From the NCBI RefSeq assembly GCF_900116765.1, contig NZ_UETC01000001.1, positions 806,001 to 870,000 on the forward strand: a DNA stretch of 64,000 bases. The letters are read 5' to 3'. Made by a program: the position numbers and the translations under genes. Numbering within the stretch: the first letter of the stretch is position 1; every line of letters begins with the position of its first letter. Below the pieces are notes generated by a model. The model was not told the DNA's origin, searched no databases, and was given only the letters and a program-made list of their open reading frames with translations. The stretch comes from Jannaschia seohaensis. Its GTDB lineage: Bacteria; Pseudomonadota; Alphaproteobacteria; Rhodobacterales; Rhodobacteraceae. Shown here one piece after another: positions 8,032 to 18,944 of this stretch.

Positions 8032-8490
8032 ATGCAGTTCACCGCCACCGAAGAGATCGCCGCCCCCATCGACGCCGTCTGGGCGCGGGTGACGGATTTC
8101 GACGGGTTCGCCGCCGCCATCCGCAAGCGCGGCGGCAAGGTCGAGCGCAAAGGCGACGCCGCCTATGGGCCGGGCGCGGCCTGGACCGGCGCGGCCGAGG
8201 TCTTGGGCAAGGTTAGGAAGGTCGAGGTCCAGGTGACCCGGATGGACGTGCCCGAGCGGCTCAAGCTGGCCGCCCAGGCCGAGGGGCTGGATATCGACCT
8301 CACCGTGAAACTGGAGGCGCTGTCCGAGGCGCGCACGCGGCTGACGATCTCCAGCACGGCGACGGCCCGCTCGGTGCGGGCCAAGGTGGTGTTGCAGCCG
8401 ATCAAGCTTGCCCAGGGCAAGCTGGCGGAGCGCTTCGCGGGCCGCGTGGCCGGGTTCGCGCGCCGCATCGAGGCGGAGAGCGCGGCCTGA
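8032..8490 (+). CDS. SRPBCC (START/Bet v1-like) family protein
   Basis: The 152-residue product begins MQFTATEEIAAPIDAVWARV, a typical SRPBCC opening, and keeps the length and helix-grip pattern with a long C-terminal helix. No catalytic residues can be named; these domains bind hydrophobic ligands. GGAG sits 11 nt before the ATG. It follows nudC by 68 bp and is convergent with the prephenate dehydratase gene. Confidence 0.75.
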   Translation: MQFTATEEIAAPIDAVWARVTDFDGFAAAIRKRGGKVERKGDAAYGPGAAWTGAAEVLGKVRKVEVQVTRMDVPERLKLAAQAEGLDIDLTVKLEALSEARTRLTISSTATARSVRAKVVLQPIKLAQGKLAERFAGRVAGFARRIEAESAA

Positions 8491-8512
8491 GAGCAGCCCG
8501 CGCCCCGGCGCG

Positions 8513-9361
8513 TCAGTCCGCGCCGCCGTCGAAATGGTCCGGATCGGCCGGATAGACCCCGAGAATGTCCAGCTTCGTCGTGAAGTAGCGTAGCTCCTCC
8601 AGGGCGCGGGCGACGGGCGGATCCTCCGGATGGCCCTCGATATCGGCGTAGAACTGCGTCGCGGTGAAGCGCCCGTCGATCATGTAGCTTTCGAGCTTGG
8701 TCATGTTCACGCCGTTGGTCGCGAAGCCCCCCATCGCCTTGTAGAGCGCGGCGGGGATGTTGCGGACCTGGAACACGAAGGTCGTCTTGACCGGCCCCGC
8801 GCCCGGCGGGGGCACTTGCGGCTCCCGCGCCATCACCAGGAAGCGGGTGGTGTTGTGGCCATGATCCTCGATATCGCGGGCCAGAACCTCCAGCCCGTGG
8901 ATCGAAGCTGCGAGTTCGGAGGCGAGCACGCCCTCGTCGGTCAACTCCGAGCGGGCGAGTTCCGAGGCGGCGCCCGCGCTGTCGGCGGCGGGTTCGCCCT
9001 GGATGCCGTGTTCCCGCAGGAAGGCCGCGCATTGCGGCAGCAGCACGAGATGCGCCCGCACCCGCTTGATGTCCTCCAGCCGCACGCCCGCCCGGGCCAT
9101 GAGCGCGATGCGCACCCGCACGAAGGCTTCGCCCACGATCCGGAGCCCCGAATGGGGCAGCAGCCGGTGCACATCCGCGACCCGTCCATAGGTCGAGTTC
9201 TCGATCGCGATCATGCCCAGATCGGCGCGCCCCTCGCGCACGGCGGCCAGCGCGTCCTCGAAGGTCGTGCAGGGCACGGGCGCGTGGTCGGGAAAGGCCT
9301 CCACGCTCGCCTGGTGGGAGTAGGAACCCAGGTCTCCCTGGAACGCGATGGTCGAGCTCAT
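8513..9361 (-). CDS. pheA: prephenate dehydratase
   Basis: The 282-residue monofunctional enzyme converts prephenate to phenylpyruvate in phenylalanine synthesis. The catalytic PDT domain opens with IAFQGDLGSYSHQA and includes IAIENSTYGRV and the essential TRF motif (TTRFLVMA). A C-terminal ACT domain (FVFQVRNIPAALYKAMGGF with ESYMIDG) gives feedback inhibition by phenylalanine. The start at 9361 (MSSTIAFQG) fits the family N-terminus; a longer frame to 9502 would overlap the divergent cytochrome gene. No chorismate mutase domain is present. Confidence 0.93.
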   Translation of the reverse strand: MSSTIAFQGDLGSYSHQASVEAFPDHAPVPCTTFEDALAAVREGRADLGMIAIENSTYGRVADVHRLLPHSGLRIVGEAFVRVRIALMARAGVRLEDIKRVRAHLVLLPQCAAFLREHGIQGEPAADSAGAASELARSELTDEGVLASELAASIHGLEVLARDIEDHGHNTTRFLVMAREPQVPPPGAGPVKTTFVFQVRNIPAALYKAMGGFATNGVNMTKLESYMIDGRFTATQFYADIEGHPEDPPVARALEELRYFTTKLDILGVYPADPDHFDGGAD

Positions 9362-9479
9362 GCGGCACCTGCGAATTTTTGGTCGTTTCGTCGCAAGCGC
9401 GACGTCTTGCGTCCACGGGTCCATGTCACATAGATACCCGCGACCCAAGACACGACTTGTCACTAGCAAGAGGCCCCCC

Positions 9480-9995
9480 ATGGACACGATGACGATCACC
9501 AAAGCTGGCGGCGCGTTCTGCGGCGCATTGCTGATCTTCCTGCTGGGCGCCTGGGCCTCCGAGGGCCTCTATCACGTTGGCGGCGGGCACGGGGAAGACC
9601 ACGCGATGGGCTATGCCATCGAGGTCGAGGACGCCTCCGCCGTGGCCGAGGCCGACGCCGAACCGGAAGTCCCGTTCGAGGAAGTCTACGTCAACGCCTC
9701 CGCCGCCGATGGCGAGCGTCTGTGGCGGCAATGCGCCTCCTGCCACAACCTCGAAGGCTCGAACGCGACGGGCCCCTATCTCAACGGCGTGGTCGGCCGG
9801 GACAAGGGCAGTGTCGACGGCTACGCCTATTCCGACGCGCTGATGGGCACCGGCGAAGCCTGGACGCCGGAGAACCTGTCGGGCTTCCTGCTGAACCCGA
9901 AGGAATACGCGCCGGGCACCAAGATGGCCTATCGCGGCATGGGCGACATCGAGGACCGCGCCAACCTGATCGCCTACCTGGCCACCACCGAGTAA
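9480..9995 (+). CDS. membrane-anchored c-type cytochrome, CycM/cytochrome c552-like
   Basis: The 171-residue protein has one N-terminal membrane helix (residues about 10-28, uncleaved anchor), an acidic Ala/Glu linker (residues 45-70) and a class I cytochrome c domain with CASCH haem attachment (Cys85, Cys88, His89). The distal Met ligand is in GTKMAYRG. This layout matches the membrane-bound cytochrome that links the bc1 complex to cytochrome oxidase in Paracoccus and Rhodobacter relatives. Longer upstream starts exist, but the ATG at 9480 gives the correct membrane anchor. Confidence 0.88.
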   Translation: MDTMTITKAGGAFCGALLIFLLGAWASEGLYHVGGGHGEDHAMGYAIEVEDASAVAEADAEPEVPFEEVYVNASAADGERLWRQCASCHNLEGSNATGPYLNGVVGRDKGSVDGYAYSDALMGTGEAWTPENLSGFLLNPKEYAPGTKMAYRGMGDIEDRANLIAYLATTE

Positions 9996-10030
9996 GCGGC
10001 CTCCGGGCCGCGGCCCGCACAAGACCCGTT

Positions 10031-10056
10031 CGGCCGCCTTCGGGCGGCCGTTTCGA
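10031..10056 (+). terminator. Rho-independent terminator after the cytochrome gene
   Basis: CGGCCGCC-TTCG-GGCGGCCG is a perfect 8-bp stem with a stable TTCG tetraloop, followed by TTTCGATT, 35 bp after the cytochrome stop codon. Confidence 0.75.
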
Positions 10057-10182
10057 TTCGGGGCGCGGGCTTTTCGCGTGTCTCGGCTGCGCTACCTCTG
10101 GTCACGGGTGTGTCAGAGCCCTTGCGCTCTGCGCCGCGCGCTCATTACCTGATTCCTCGAACCGGATCGCAGGGAGACCCGA

Positions 10183-12030
10183 ATGCTGGACCGTATCGTC
10201 ACGACCCTCGCCCTGTCCGCCGCCCTGGCGCTGCCGGCGGCCGCGCAGGAGCTGAACGTCAGTCACGGCTACTCCAATTTCGGCGAACTCAAATACGGCC
10301 CGGACGAGTCCTTCTCCTATGTCAATCTCGACGCGCCGAAGGGCGGGGAGATCAGCCTCTACGCCCTGGGAAATTACGACAGCTTCAACAACTACACCCG
10401 CAACGGCAACGTGGCCGTGGGCACCGCGATCCTCTATGAGGACATCTTCGTCTCGGCCGCCGACGATCCCTACGGCCTCTACTGCTATCTCTGCGAGACG
10501 ATCGAATATCCCGACGATCTGTCCTTCGTGCTGGTCAATCTGCGGGACGACGTGACCTTCTCCGACGGCTCGCCGATGACCGCCGAGGATGTCGTCTTCA
10601 CCGTCGACCTCTTCCTGGAGCAGGGCCTGCCTGAGTTCCGCAACGCCATCGACGGCTATTTCAAGTCGATCACCCAGACCGGCCCCCTCCAGGTCCGCTT
10701 CGAGTTCGAGGACGATGTCCAGAAGCGGGAGCGGATGGGCCTCGTGGGCATCTGGAATCCCTTCTCCAAGGCGTGGTTCGAGGAAACCGGCGCGCGCATC
10801 GACGAGTCGACCCTCGTGCCTTTCATGGGCACCGGGCCCTATATCGTCGGGGAGTTCGACACCGGCCGCTCCCTGACCTACACCCGCAACCCCAACTGGT
10901 GGGGCACGGATCATCCCTACAACCAGGGCCGCCACAACTTCGACGCCATCCGCTACGAGTATTTCGGCGACAGCTCGGCCGCGTTGCAGGCCTTCTTCGC
11001 CGGGGAATACACCTTCCGCGTCGAATCGACCTCCCGCGATTGGGCCACGGGCTATGATGTGCCGCCGGTGGAGCGGGGCGACGTGGTCAAGAAGACCCTG
11101 CCGGACGGGTCGATCTCGACCGCGCAGGGCTTCGTCTTCAACCTCAAGAAGGACAAATGGTCCGATCCCCGCGTGCGCGACGCCGTGCGGATGATGTTCA
11201 ACTTCGAGTGGTCCAACGAGACGCTGTTCTACGGCCTCTATTCCAGGCCCGCGAGCTTCTGGGGCGGGTCCGACCTCGCTGCCGAGGGCGTGCCGACACC
11301 GGGAGAGCTGGCCCTTCTGGAGCCGCTGGTGGAAGAGGGGCTGCTGGCAGCCTCGATCCTCACCGAGGAGGCGGTGATGCCGCCGGAGAACGACGCGGCG
11401 AGCAACACCCCCGACCGCCGCACCCGCCGCGCCGCCATCCGCCTGATGAACGAAGCGGGCTATGAGGCCGGCGCCGACGGGATGCTGCGCGACGCGAACG
11501 GCAACACGCTGGAGTTGGTCATCATCCAGTTCAATCCCGGCTTCGACCGCATCGTGAACCCCTATGTGGAGAACCTCCGCGAGATCGGGATCGACGCCCG
11601 GTTGGAGCGGATCGACCGCGCCCAGTATATCGAGCGCCGCCGTTCGGGCGACTGGGACCTCACCAACCAGTCCCTGGGCCAGGGCTTCGAGCCCTCGGGG
11701 GGCTTGCGCCAATGGTTCGGATCGGAAACGGCCGAGGACAGCTCCCGCAATCTGATGGCGCTGGCCGACCCGGCGGTGGACCGGCTGATCGACGCGGTCG
11801 TCGCGGCCGAAGACCTGGCGACGCTGCGGGACCGCACCCGCGCCCTGGACCGCGTGTTGCGCGCCTACGGCTTCTGGGTGCCGCAATGGGGCAATAGCGA
11901 GCATTGGGTCGCCTATTGGGACCAGTATCGCCACCCCGAGGACATCCCGCCCCTGGCGCTCGGCGTGCTCGACTTCTGGTGGTTCGACGCGGAGGCCGCC
12001 GCGGCTCTGGAAGCCTCCGGAGCCCTCTGA
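10183..12030 (+). CDS. yejA: ABC transporter periplasmic oligopeptide-binding protein, YejA type
   Basis: The 615-residue family-5 solute-binding protein has a signal peptide ending at ALPAAAQ and the YejA-like opening ELNVSHGYSNFGELKY...FSYVNLDAPKGGEI. The FTPF-type SBP_bac_5 blocks follow, including FSDGSPMTAEDVVFT and RNPNWWG. It binds oligopeptides in the periplasm for the YejBEF transporter; E. coli YejABEF imports microcin C. GGGAG precedes the ATG. The yejB start codon follows its stop directly. Confidence 0.9.
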   Translation: MLDRIVTTLALSAALALPAAAQELNVSHGYSNFGELKYGPDESFSYVNLDAPKGGEISLYALGNYDSFNNYTRNGNVAVGTAILYEDIFVSAADDPYGLYCYLCETIEYPDDLSFVLVNLRDDVTFSDGSPMTAEDVVFTVDLFLEQGLPEFRNAIDGYFKSITQTGPLQVRFEFEDDVQKRERMGLVGIWNPFSKAWFEETGARIDESTLVPFMGTGPYIVGEFDTGRSLTYTRNPNWWGTDHPYNQGRHNFDAIRYEYFGDSSAALQAFFAGEYTFRVESTSRDWATGYDVPPVERGDVVKKTLPDGSISTAQGFVFNLKKDKWSDPRVRDAVRMMFNFEWSNETLFYGLYSRPASFWGGSDLAAEGVPTPGELALLEPLVEEGLLAASILTEEAVMPPENDAASNTPDRRTRRAAIRLMNEAGYEAGADGMLRDANGNTLELVIIQFNPGFDRIVNPYVENLREIGIDARLERIDRAQYIERRRSGDWDLTNQSLGQGFEPSGGLRQWFGSETAEDSSRNLMALADPAVDRLIDAVVAAEDLATLRDRTRALDRVLRAYGFWVPQWGNSEHWVAYWDQYRHPEDIPPLALGVLDFWWFDAEAAAALEASGAL

Positions 12031-13110
12031 ATGGGAGCTTACATCCTCCGCCGGCTGCTGTTGATCATCCCGACCCTGCTCGGGATCATGGTCATCAACT
12101 TCTCGCTCGTGCAGTTCGTGCCGGGCGGGCCGGTGGAGCAGATCCTGGCGCAGCTCGAAGGGGGCGGCGACGCCTTCGACAGCTTCTCGGGCGGCGCCAC
12201 CGAGATCCAGGATCGCGGCAACGACAGCGGCTATACCGGTGCCCAAGGCCTGCCGCAGGAATTCATCGACGAGCTGGAGGCGCAGTTCGGCTTCGACAAG
12301 CCGCCGCTCGAACGCTTTCTGCTGATGATGTGGGACTATATCCGCTTCGATTTCGGCGAGAGCTATTTCCGCTCCATCTCCGTCGTGGACCTCGTGCTCG
12401 AAAAGATGCCGGTCTCGATCACGCTGGGCCTCTGGACGACCCTGCTGGCCTACCTGATCTCCATCCCGCTGGGCATCAAGAAGGCCGTCCGCGACGGGAC
12501 CAGCTTCGACACCTGGACCAGCGCCGTGGTCATCGTGGCCTACGCGATCCCCGGTTTCCTCTTCGCGATCCTCCTGCTCGTGCTCTTCGCCGGTGGCACG
12601 TATTTCAGCATCTTCCCGCTGCGCGGTCTGACCTCTCCGGGCTGGGAGGATCTCAGTTGGCCGATGAAGATCCTCGACTACCTGTGGCACATCACCCTGC
12701 CGGTCCTGGCCTCCACCATCGCGGCCTTCGCGGGTCTGACGCTGCTGACCAAGAACTCCTTCCTGGACGAGATCCGAAAGCAATATGTGATCACGGCCAA
12801 AGCCAAGGGCCTCAGCGAGGGCCGCGTTCTGTACGGCCATGTCTTCCGCAACGCGATGCTGATCGTGATCTCCGGCTTCCCGGCCGTGTTCGTCAGCGTC
12901 TTCTTCGGCGGCTCGCTCATCATCGAGACGATCTTCTCGCTCGACGGGCTGGGACGGCTGGGCTTCGAGGCGGTGGTCAACCGCGACTACCCGGTGATGT
13001 TCGGCACGCTCTTCGCGTTTTCGCTGATCGGGCTGGTCGTGGGCCTCCTGACGGACCTCACCTATATTTGGGTCGATCCGCGCATCGACTTCGAGAGCCG
13101 GGAGACCTGA
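12031..13110 (+). CDS. yejB: ABC transporter permease, YejB type
   Basis: The 359-residue inner-membrane permease of the DppB/OppB family opens [24 protein letters not shown]. It then has the periplasmic insert of about 60 residues common to YejB, including a [11 protein letters not shown] segment, and the EAA loop around [20 protein letters not shown]. Zero spacing from yejA and 1 bp to yejE indicate translation as one operon. Confidence 0.92.
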   Translation: MGAYILRRLLLIIPTLLGIMVINFSLVQFVPGGPVEQILAQLEGGGDAFDSFSGGATEIQDRGNDSGYTGAQGLPQEFIDELEAQFGFDKPPLERFLLMMWDYIRFDFGESYFRSISVVDLVLEKMPVSITLGLWTTLLAYLISIPLGIKKAVRDGTSFDTWTSAVVIVAYAIPGFLFAILLLVLFAGGTYFSIFPLRGLTSPGWEDLSWPMKILDYLWHITLPVLASTIAAFAGLTLLTKNSFLDEIRKQYVITAKAKGLSEGRVLYGHVFRNAMLIVISGFPAVFVSVFFGGSLIIETIFSLDGLGRLGFEAVVNRDYPVMFGTLFAFSLIGLVVGLLTDLTYIWVDPRIDFESRET

Positions 13111-13111
13111 C

Positions 13112-14308
13112 ATGGCCGAACGGATCACAAACCTGCCGGAGCCGGAGGAGGACGCGCCGACGCGGACGCCCCCGCCCGAGCCGCCCCAGGGCAAGCGCCC
13201 CTGGCTGTCGCCCCTCAACCAGCGCCGCCTGCGCAACTTCAAGCGCAACAGGCGGGCCTATTGGTCGTTCTGGATCTTCTTCGTCCTCTTCGGCATCTCC
13301 CTCTTCGCGGAGTTCCTGGCCAACGAGAAGCCGATCCTGGTGAGCTACCGGGGCGAGCTCCGGATGCCGATCTTCCAGTTCTACCCCGAGACGGCCTATG
13401 GCGGCGATTTCCGCACCGAGGCCGCCTATCGCGACATCGAGGTGCAATGCCTGATCGTCGCCGGCGGGCTGGAGGACTGCTTCGACTTCCCCGAGGAGGT
13501 CATCGCGGCCGTGCAGGAAACCGGCGCCTATGACGGGCAGGAGGTCGAGGCCGGCTGGCTGCTCTGGCCGCCGATCCGCTACTACTACACGACCAATTCC
13601 GACGCGCCGGGTGCCGCGCCGCATCCACCGTCCTCCGAGCACATCCTGGGCACGGACGACACCGCGCGAGACGTGGCGGCGCGGGTGATCTACGGCTTCC
13701 GCCTGTCGGTGGCCTTCGCGCTGATCGTGACGCTGCTGACCTCGGTGATCGGCATCGCGGCGGGGGCGGTGCAGGGCTTTTTCGGCGGCCTCACCGACCT
13801 CTTCATGCAGCGCATCATCGAGGTCTGGGGCTCGATACCGTCGCTCTACATCATCATCATCGTGGCCGCGATCATCCCGATGAACTTCTGGCTGCTCGTG
13901 GGGCTGATGACGCTCTTCGGCTGGACGGCTCTGGTGGGCGTGGTTCGGGCCGAATTCCTGCGCGCCCGCAACTTCGAGTACGTCCGCGCGGCCCGCGCGC
14001 TCGGCGTGTCGAACACCACGATCATGTTCCGCCACGTCCTGCCCAACGCCATGGTTGCGACCCTGACCCTGCTGCCCTTCATCGTGACGGGGATGATCGG
14101 AGGCCTCGCCTCGCTCGACTTCCTGGGCTTTGGTCTGCCCTCCTCGGCGCCCTCGCTGGGCGAAATGACGCTCCAGGCCAAACAGAACCTCCAGGCCCCC
14201 TGGCTCGGCTTCACCGCCTTCATCACCTTCGCGGTGATGCTGTCGCTGCTGGTGTTCATCTTCGAGGGCGTCCGGGACGCCTTCGACCCGCGGAAGACCT
14301 TCGCATGA
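13112..14308 (+). CDS. yejE: ABC transporter permease, YejE type
   Basis: The 398-residue product pairs with YejB. It has a proline-rich cytoplasmic N-terminus (residues 1-45), a first membrane helix, a large periplasmic loop (residues 70-180, with the YejE-like HILGTDDTARDVAARVIYG block), then the permease core with the EAA loop ARALGVSNTTIMFRHVLPNA. DppC/OppC family. Confidence 0.92.
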   Translation: MAERITNLPEPEEDAPTRTPPPEPPQGKRPWLSPLNQRRLRNFKRNRRAYWSFWIFFVLFGISLFAEFLANEKPILVSYRGELRMPIFQFYPETAYGGDFRTEAAYRDIEVQCLIVAGGLEDCFDFPEEVIAAVQETGAYDGQEVEAGWLLWPPIRYYYTTNSDAPGAAPHPPSSEHILGTDDTARDVAARVIYGFRLSVAFALIVTLLTSVIGIAAGAVQGFFGGLTDLFMQRIIEVWGSIPSLYIIIIVAAIIPMNFWLLVGLMTLFGWTALVGVVRAEFLRARNFEYVRAARALGVSNTTIMFRHVLPNAMVATLTLLPFIVTGMIGGLASLDFLGFGLPSSAPSLGEMTLQAKQNLQAPWLGFTAFITFAVMLSLLVFIFEGVRDAFDPRKTFA

Positions 14309-14349
14309 TCGTCGCACCGCTCCCCGTCTCGTCCCCCCAGCAACGGTCC

Positions 14350-14418
14350 GTTAAGGTTAACTGCGCGCCCCCTTCTTCCCTGCTTAAATATCCCGGGGGT
14401 CCGGGGGCTGGCCCCCGG
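14350..14418 (+). repeat. intergenic repeat copy B (between yejE and yejF)
   Basis: GTTAAGGTTAAC, a spacer, CCCCCTTCTTCCCTGC, TTAAATATCCC and the stem CCGGGGGC/GCCCCCGG. It sits inside the yej operon with the stem just before yejF, so it does not obviously separate transcription units. Confidence 0.75.
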
Positions 14419-14468
14419 CCCGGCCCGTGCCGCAGGCGCGCCCCTCTGGCCCGGACGGGAGCGCCCGC

Positions 14469-16076
<1,608 letters not shown>

Positions 16077-16158
16077 CGGGGCGGCAGACGTCGCCCCGGC
16101 CGGGGCGCGGCAGATGCAGACTGGCGGGGTCGGCGGGATCGCGTGACGGGGACGTGCG

Positions 16159-16190
16159 CCTCCGGCGGGAGTATTTCCGGCCAGAAGAAG
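16159..16190 (-). repeat. intergenic repeat copy C (partial, reverse orientation)
   Basis: On the minus strand it reads CTTCTTCTGGCCGGAAATAC then TCCCGCCGGAGG. It has the TTCTTC/AAATAC core but only a short stem remnant. It lies between convergent yejF and the carboxypeptidase gene. Confidence 0.55.
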
Positions 16191-16195
16191 GAAAT

Positions 16196-16224
16196 GCGCG
16201 GGCAGCGGCACTCGCTGCCCGCGC
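16196..16224 (-). terminator. terminator for the D,D-carboxypeptidase gene
   Basis: A 12-bp perfect GC stem (16196-16207 with 16213-16224, 5-nt loop) lies 13 bp past the stop on the minus strand and is followed by ATTTCC. It is probably a Rho-independent terminator. Confidence 0.6.
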
Positions 16225-16236
16225 CCTCGTTCGGTA

Positions 16237-17550
16237 TCAGCTGCCCAGCATCACGTCGCAGGCGACGTCGCGGGCCCGGAGACGGGTGCAGGCGCGGTTG
16301 GCTTCTCGTTCGCTCAAGCCGACGAAGCTGGGATCGTAGCCGCCGCCCGCGGCCTCGACCCGGCGCAGCGCTTCGTCGAGCGCGTCGAGTTCTTGCAGCG
16401 CGGTGCGCAGCAGGAGCTTGTCGGCCGCGGAGCGGGAGGGCTGCCGGCGCAGCGTGATGGCCCAGTCCCGGGCGCCGCCGAGATCGGCGGTCACGACCTC
16501 ACGGGTGACGACCGGCTCGGGACGGGGTGTGGGTTCGGTCTGGCCCAGAGCGCTGGCGACGGCGGCCTCGATGGCCGCGCCCGAGGGGGCGGCGGCGGCG
16601 ACGAGGATCGCATCCAGATTTCCCGATCCGCCGCGCGGGATCGGCCGCATGGAGACGGCAGGCGTCGAGGGACCCGGCAGCGTCGCGCCGCCATAGGTGG
16701 GCAGGGCGGGCTTGCGGATGGTCGCCCGGCTGGGCGCGCGGGCGAAGCCCAGATCCAGAAGCTCCGCGATGCGGGCATTGCGTGTGGCGGTGGAGCGGCC
16801 GCCGAAGACGGTGGCGATGATCCGCGTCTGACCGCGCTCGGCCGAGGCCACGAGGTTGAACCCGGCGGCGCGGGTGAAGCCCGTCTTGATCCCATCCGCG
16901 CCGGGATAGGCGTCGAGCAGGCGGCGGTTGGTGTTGCGCACCGAGGTCACGCCCGCATCGGTCGTCCGACGGGAGAACAGATTGTAATATTGCGGGTAAT
17001 CGAAGAACAGCCGCCGCCCCATCACCGACATGTCCCGCGCGGTCGACAGGTGTCCCGACTGGGTCAGGCCATGGGCGTTGTGGAAGGTGGTCGAGTTCAT
17101 CCCCAGGGCAAGCGCGGTCCGGTTCATGCGGGCGGCGAAGGCCTCCTCGGAGCCGGAGATCGCCTCTCCGATGGCGGTGGCCGCGTCATTGGCCGACTTC
17201 ACCGCCGCCGCGCGGATCAGGTAGCGGAAGGCGATCTTCTGCCCCGCGCGCAGTCCCAGCTTGGACGGCGGCTCGTTCGCCGCGTGGCGGGAGATGCGGA
17301 CCTCGGTGTCCAGGGTGATCTCGCCGCGCCGCACCGCCTCGAAGGCGATGTAGAGGGTCATCATCTTGGTCAGGGAGGCGGGATGCAGCCGCGTGTCGGC
17401 ATTGCGCGCGCGCAGCACCTCTCCGGTCCGCGCGTCCATCACCAGCTCCGCGTAGGGGGCCGCCTTTGCCGCCGGCGACGCCAGCGCGAGGGCTAGCGTC
17501 AGGACAAGGGGCATCAGGGCGCTCAGCGCCCACTTCGCTCTGTCTGTCAT
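16237..17550 (-). CDS. D-alanyl-D-alanine carboxypeptidase (peptidase S11) with C-terminal SPOR-like domain
   Basis: The 437-residue exported penicillin-binding protein has a signal peptide (residues 1-30) and the three catalytic motifs: SLTK (SxxK), SAN (SxN) and KTG in GADGIKTGF. It trims the terminal D-Ala of peptidoglycan stem peptides in the periplasm. After a Pro/Ala linker, the last 75 residues look like a SPOR peptidoglycan-binding domain (RDWAITLRRQPSRSAADKLL...AANRACTRLRA pattern), common in alphaproteobacterial DacF-like proteins. An FNR-type box lies 54 bp upstream of its start. Confidence 0.9.
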   Translation of the reverse strand: MTDRAKWALSALMPLVLTLALALASPAAKAAPYAELVMDARTGEVLRARNADTRLHPASLTKMMTLYIAFEAVRRGEITLDTEVRISRHAANEPPSKLGLRAGQKIAFRYLIRAAAVKSANDAATAIGEAISGSEEAFAARMNRTALALGMNSTTFHNAHGLTQSGHLSTARDMSVMGRRLFFDYPQYYNLFSRRTTDAGVTSVRNTNRRLLDAYPGADGIKTGFTRAAGFNLVASAERGQTRIIATVFGGRSTATRNARIAELLDLGFARAPSRATIRKPALPTYGGATLPGPSTPAVSMRPIPRGGSGNLDAILVAAAAPSGAAIEAAVASALGQTEPTPRPEPVVTREVVTADLGGARDWAITLRRQPSRSAADKLLLRTALQELDALDEALRRVEAAGGGYDPSFVGLSEREANRACTRLRARDVACDVMLGS

Positions 17551-17603
17551 CTGTACCTGCTCGGTCTGCCGGGCGACCCGATCTTGCGCCGGTGCCGCTC
17601 TTG

Positions 17604-17617
17604 TTGATTGTTCTCAA
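17604..17617. promoter_or_regulatory. FNR/FnrL-like box, carboxypeptidase side
   Basis: TTGAT-TGTT-CTCAA matches the FNR consensus TTGAT-N4-ATCAA at 9 of 10 positions. It is one of two such sites in this 241-bp intergenic region. Confidence 0.5.
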
Positions 17618-17691
17618 ATAGTAGCCAATGACAGGGGGCGAATCTACCCTGGCGCTGCGCTGCCCGAAAAATACCTCAATTCGGTGTGGAG

Positions 17692-17705
17692 TTGATCCAT
17701 ATCTA
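17692..17705. promoter_or_regulatory. FNR/FnrL-like box, hemF side
   Basis: TTGAT-CCAT-ATCTA matches TTGAT-N4-ATCAA at 9 of 10 positions, about 87 bp before the hemF start codon. Oxygen control of haem genes by FnrL is established in Rhodobacter. Confidence 0.5.
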
Positions 17706-17791
17706 GAGTGACCCGGCCCCATGCCCTACAAGGGGCGGAAGAAATAGCGGCGGGATCGCCACAGATGCCGCCCAACCCCGAGGAATTCAGG

Positions 17792-18703
17792 ATGCTGGAC
17801 AGGGCCGAAGAGACGATGCTGGAGAACGCAGAGGAGAGGAAGGCCGACGCCGCCGCCTGGTTCCGGAGCCTGCGCGACAGTATTTGCGAGGCGTTCGAGG
17901 CGCTGGAGGATGTGGGCGCGCCCGGCCCGTTCTCGGCGCTTGCGCCGGGCCGCTTCGAGGTGACGCCGACCGAGCGGGATGGCGGCGGCGGCGGCCTGAT
18001 GTCGGTGATGCGGGGCGGCCGCGTCTTCGAGAAGGTCGGTGTCAACTGGTCCGAGGTCCACGGCACCCTGGCCCCGCCCGCCCAGGCGGCGATGGCCGCC
18101 CGTGGCGTGCCGGGCATCGCGGAGGATCCGCGCTTCTGGGCGTCGGGCATCAGCCTGGTGGCCCATATGCGCAACCCGCATTGCCCGGCCGTGCATATGA
18201 ACACGCGGATGTTCTGGACGCCCAATGCCTGGTGGTTCGGCGGCGGCGCCGATCTGAACCCCTGCCTGCCCCACGAGGAGGACACGGCCCATTTCCACGC
18301 CGAGATGAAGGCCGCCTGCGACCCGCATGGCCCGCTGGAGGGCGAGGACCGCTACGAGAAGCTAAAGGCCTGGGCGGACGAGTATTTCTTCATCCCGCAT
18401 CGGGGCCGGGCGCGGGGCGTGGGCGGCATCTTCTACGACGATCTGAATACCGGCGATTGGGACGCGGATTTCGCCTTCACCCGCGATGTGGGCGCGCATT
18501 TCCTCCCCGCCTTCCTGCCCGTGACGGAGCGGCGCCGGGCGCAGCCCTGGACCGAGGAAGACAAGGAGGCGCAGCTGATCCATCGCGGCCTCTATGCCGA
18601 GTACAATCTCGTCTATGACCGGGGGACGAAGTTTGGGCTGGCGACGGGGCACAACCCGGATGCCGTTCTGATGTCGCTGCCGCCCGAGGCGAAGTGGCAC
18701 TGA
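17792..18703 (+). CDS. hemF: oxygen-dependent coproporphyrinogen III oxidase
   Basis: The 303-residue enzyme decarboxylates two propionates of coproporphyrinogen III to give protoporphyrinogen IX, using O2. Family blocks seen are WFGGGADLNPCLPHEEDTAHFH, DEYFFIPHRGRARGVGGIFYD and RGLYAEYNLVYDRGTKFGL with MSLPPEAKW at the end. I chose ATG 17792 because GAGGAA sits 7 nt before it and the length fits the family; an ATG at 17765 is also in frame. Two FNR-like boxes lie upstream. Confidence 0.93.
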   Translation: MLDRAEETMLENAEERKADAAAWFRSLRDSICEAFEALEDVGAPGPFSALAPGRFEVTPTERDGGGGGLMSVMRGGRVFEKVGVNWSEVHGTLAPPAQAAMAARGVPGIAEDPRFWASGISLVAHMRNPHCPAVHMNTRMFWTPNAWWFGGGADLNPCLPHEEDTAHFHAEMKAACDPHGPLEGEDRYEKLKAWADEYFFIPHRGRARGVGGIFYDDLNTGDWDADFAFTRDVGAHFLPAFLPVTERRRAQPWTEEDKEAQLIHRGLYAEYNLVYDRGTKFGLATGHNPDAVLMSLPPEAKWH

Positions 18704-18944
18704 CCTGACCGGGGCGGCGCCAGCCGTCACTCAGCCGGGAGTGCGGCCCCCTCCCGATCATGCGCGGCATGCAGCAGCGCGGCGTCCCGACCGGGAAGGA
18801 AGATCACCGCGTGGGCGAAGATGAGGGGGGGGTGTCTGGAAGGACACCGTCCGGTCCGACCCCGAAGCAGCGTCTACGGGCGGTAAAGTTCGCGGTATGG
18901 CGGTAAGCGTTGCTCCGGGCGCTGAGGACCGCGCGAGGCTCCGG

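Noticed and set aside
10102-13248. 1048-residue open frame on the minus strand across yejA, yejB and yejE
   Set aside because: It is the antisense shadow of three clear transporter genes; the translation is His/Glu/Arg/Gly-rich with no domain, typical for GC-rich DNA.
18724-18830. Minus-strand stretch reading LIFAHAVIFLPGRDAALLHA ending at a TGA
   Set aside because: It looks faintly like a protein C-terminus, but no start, RBS or family could be found, so it was not annotated.
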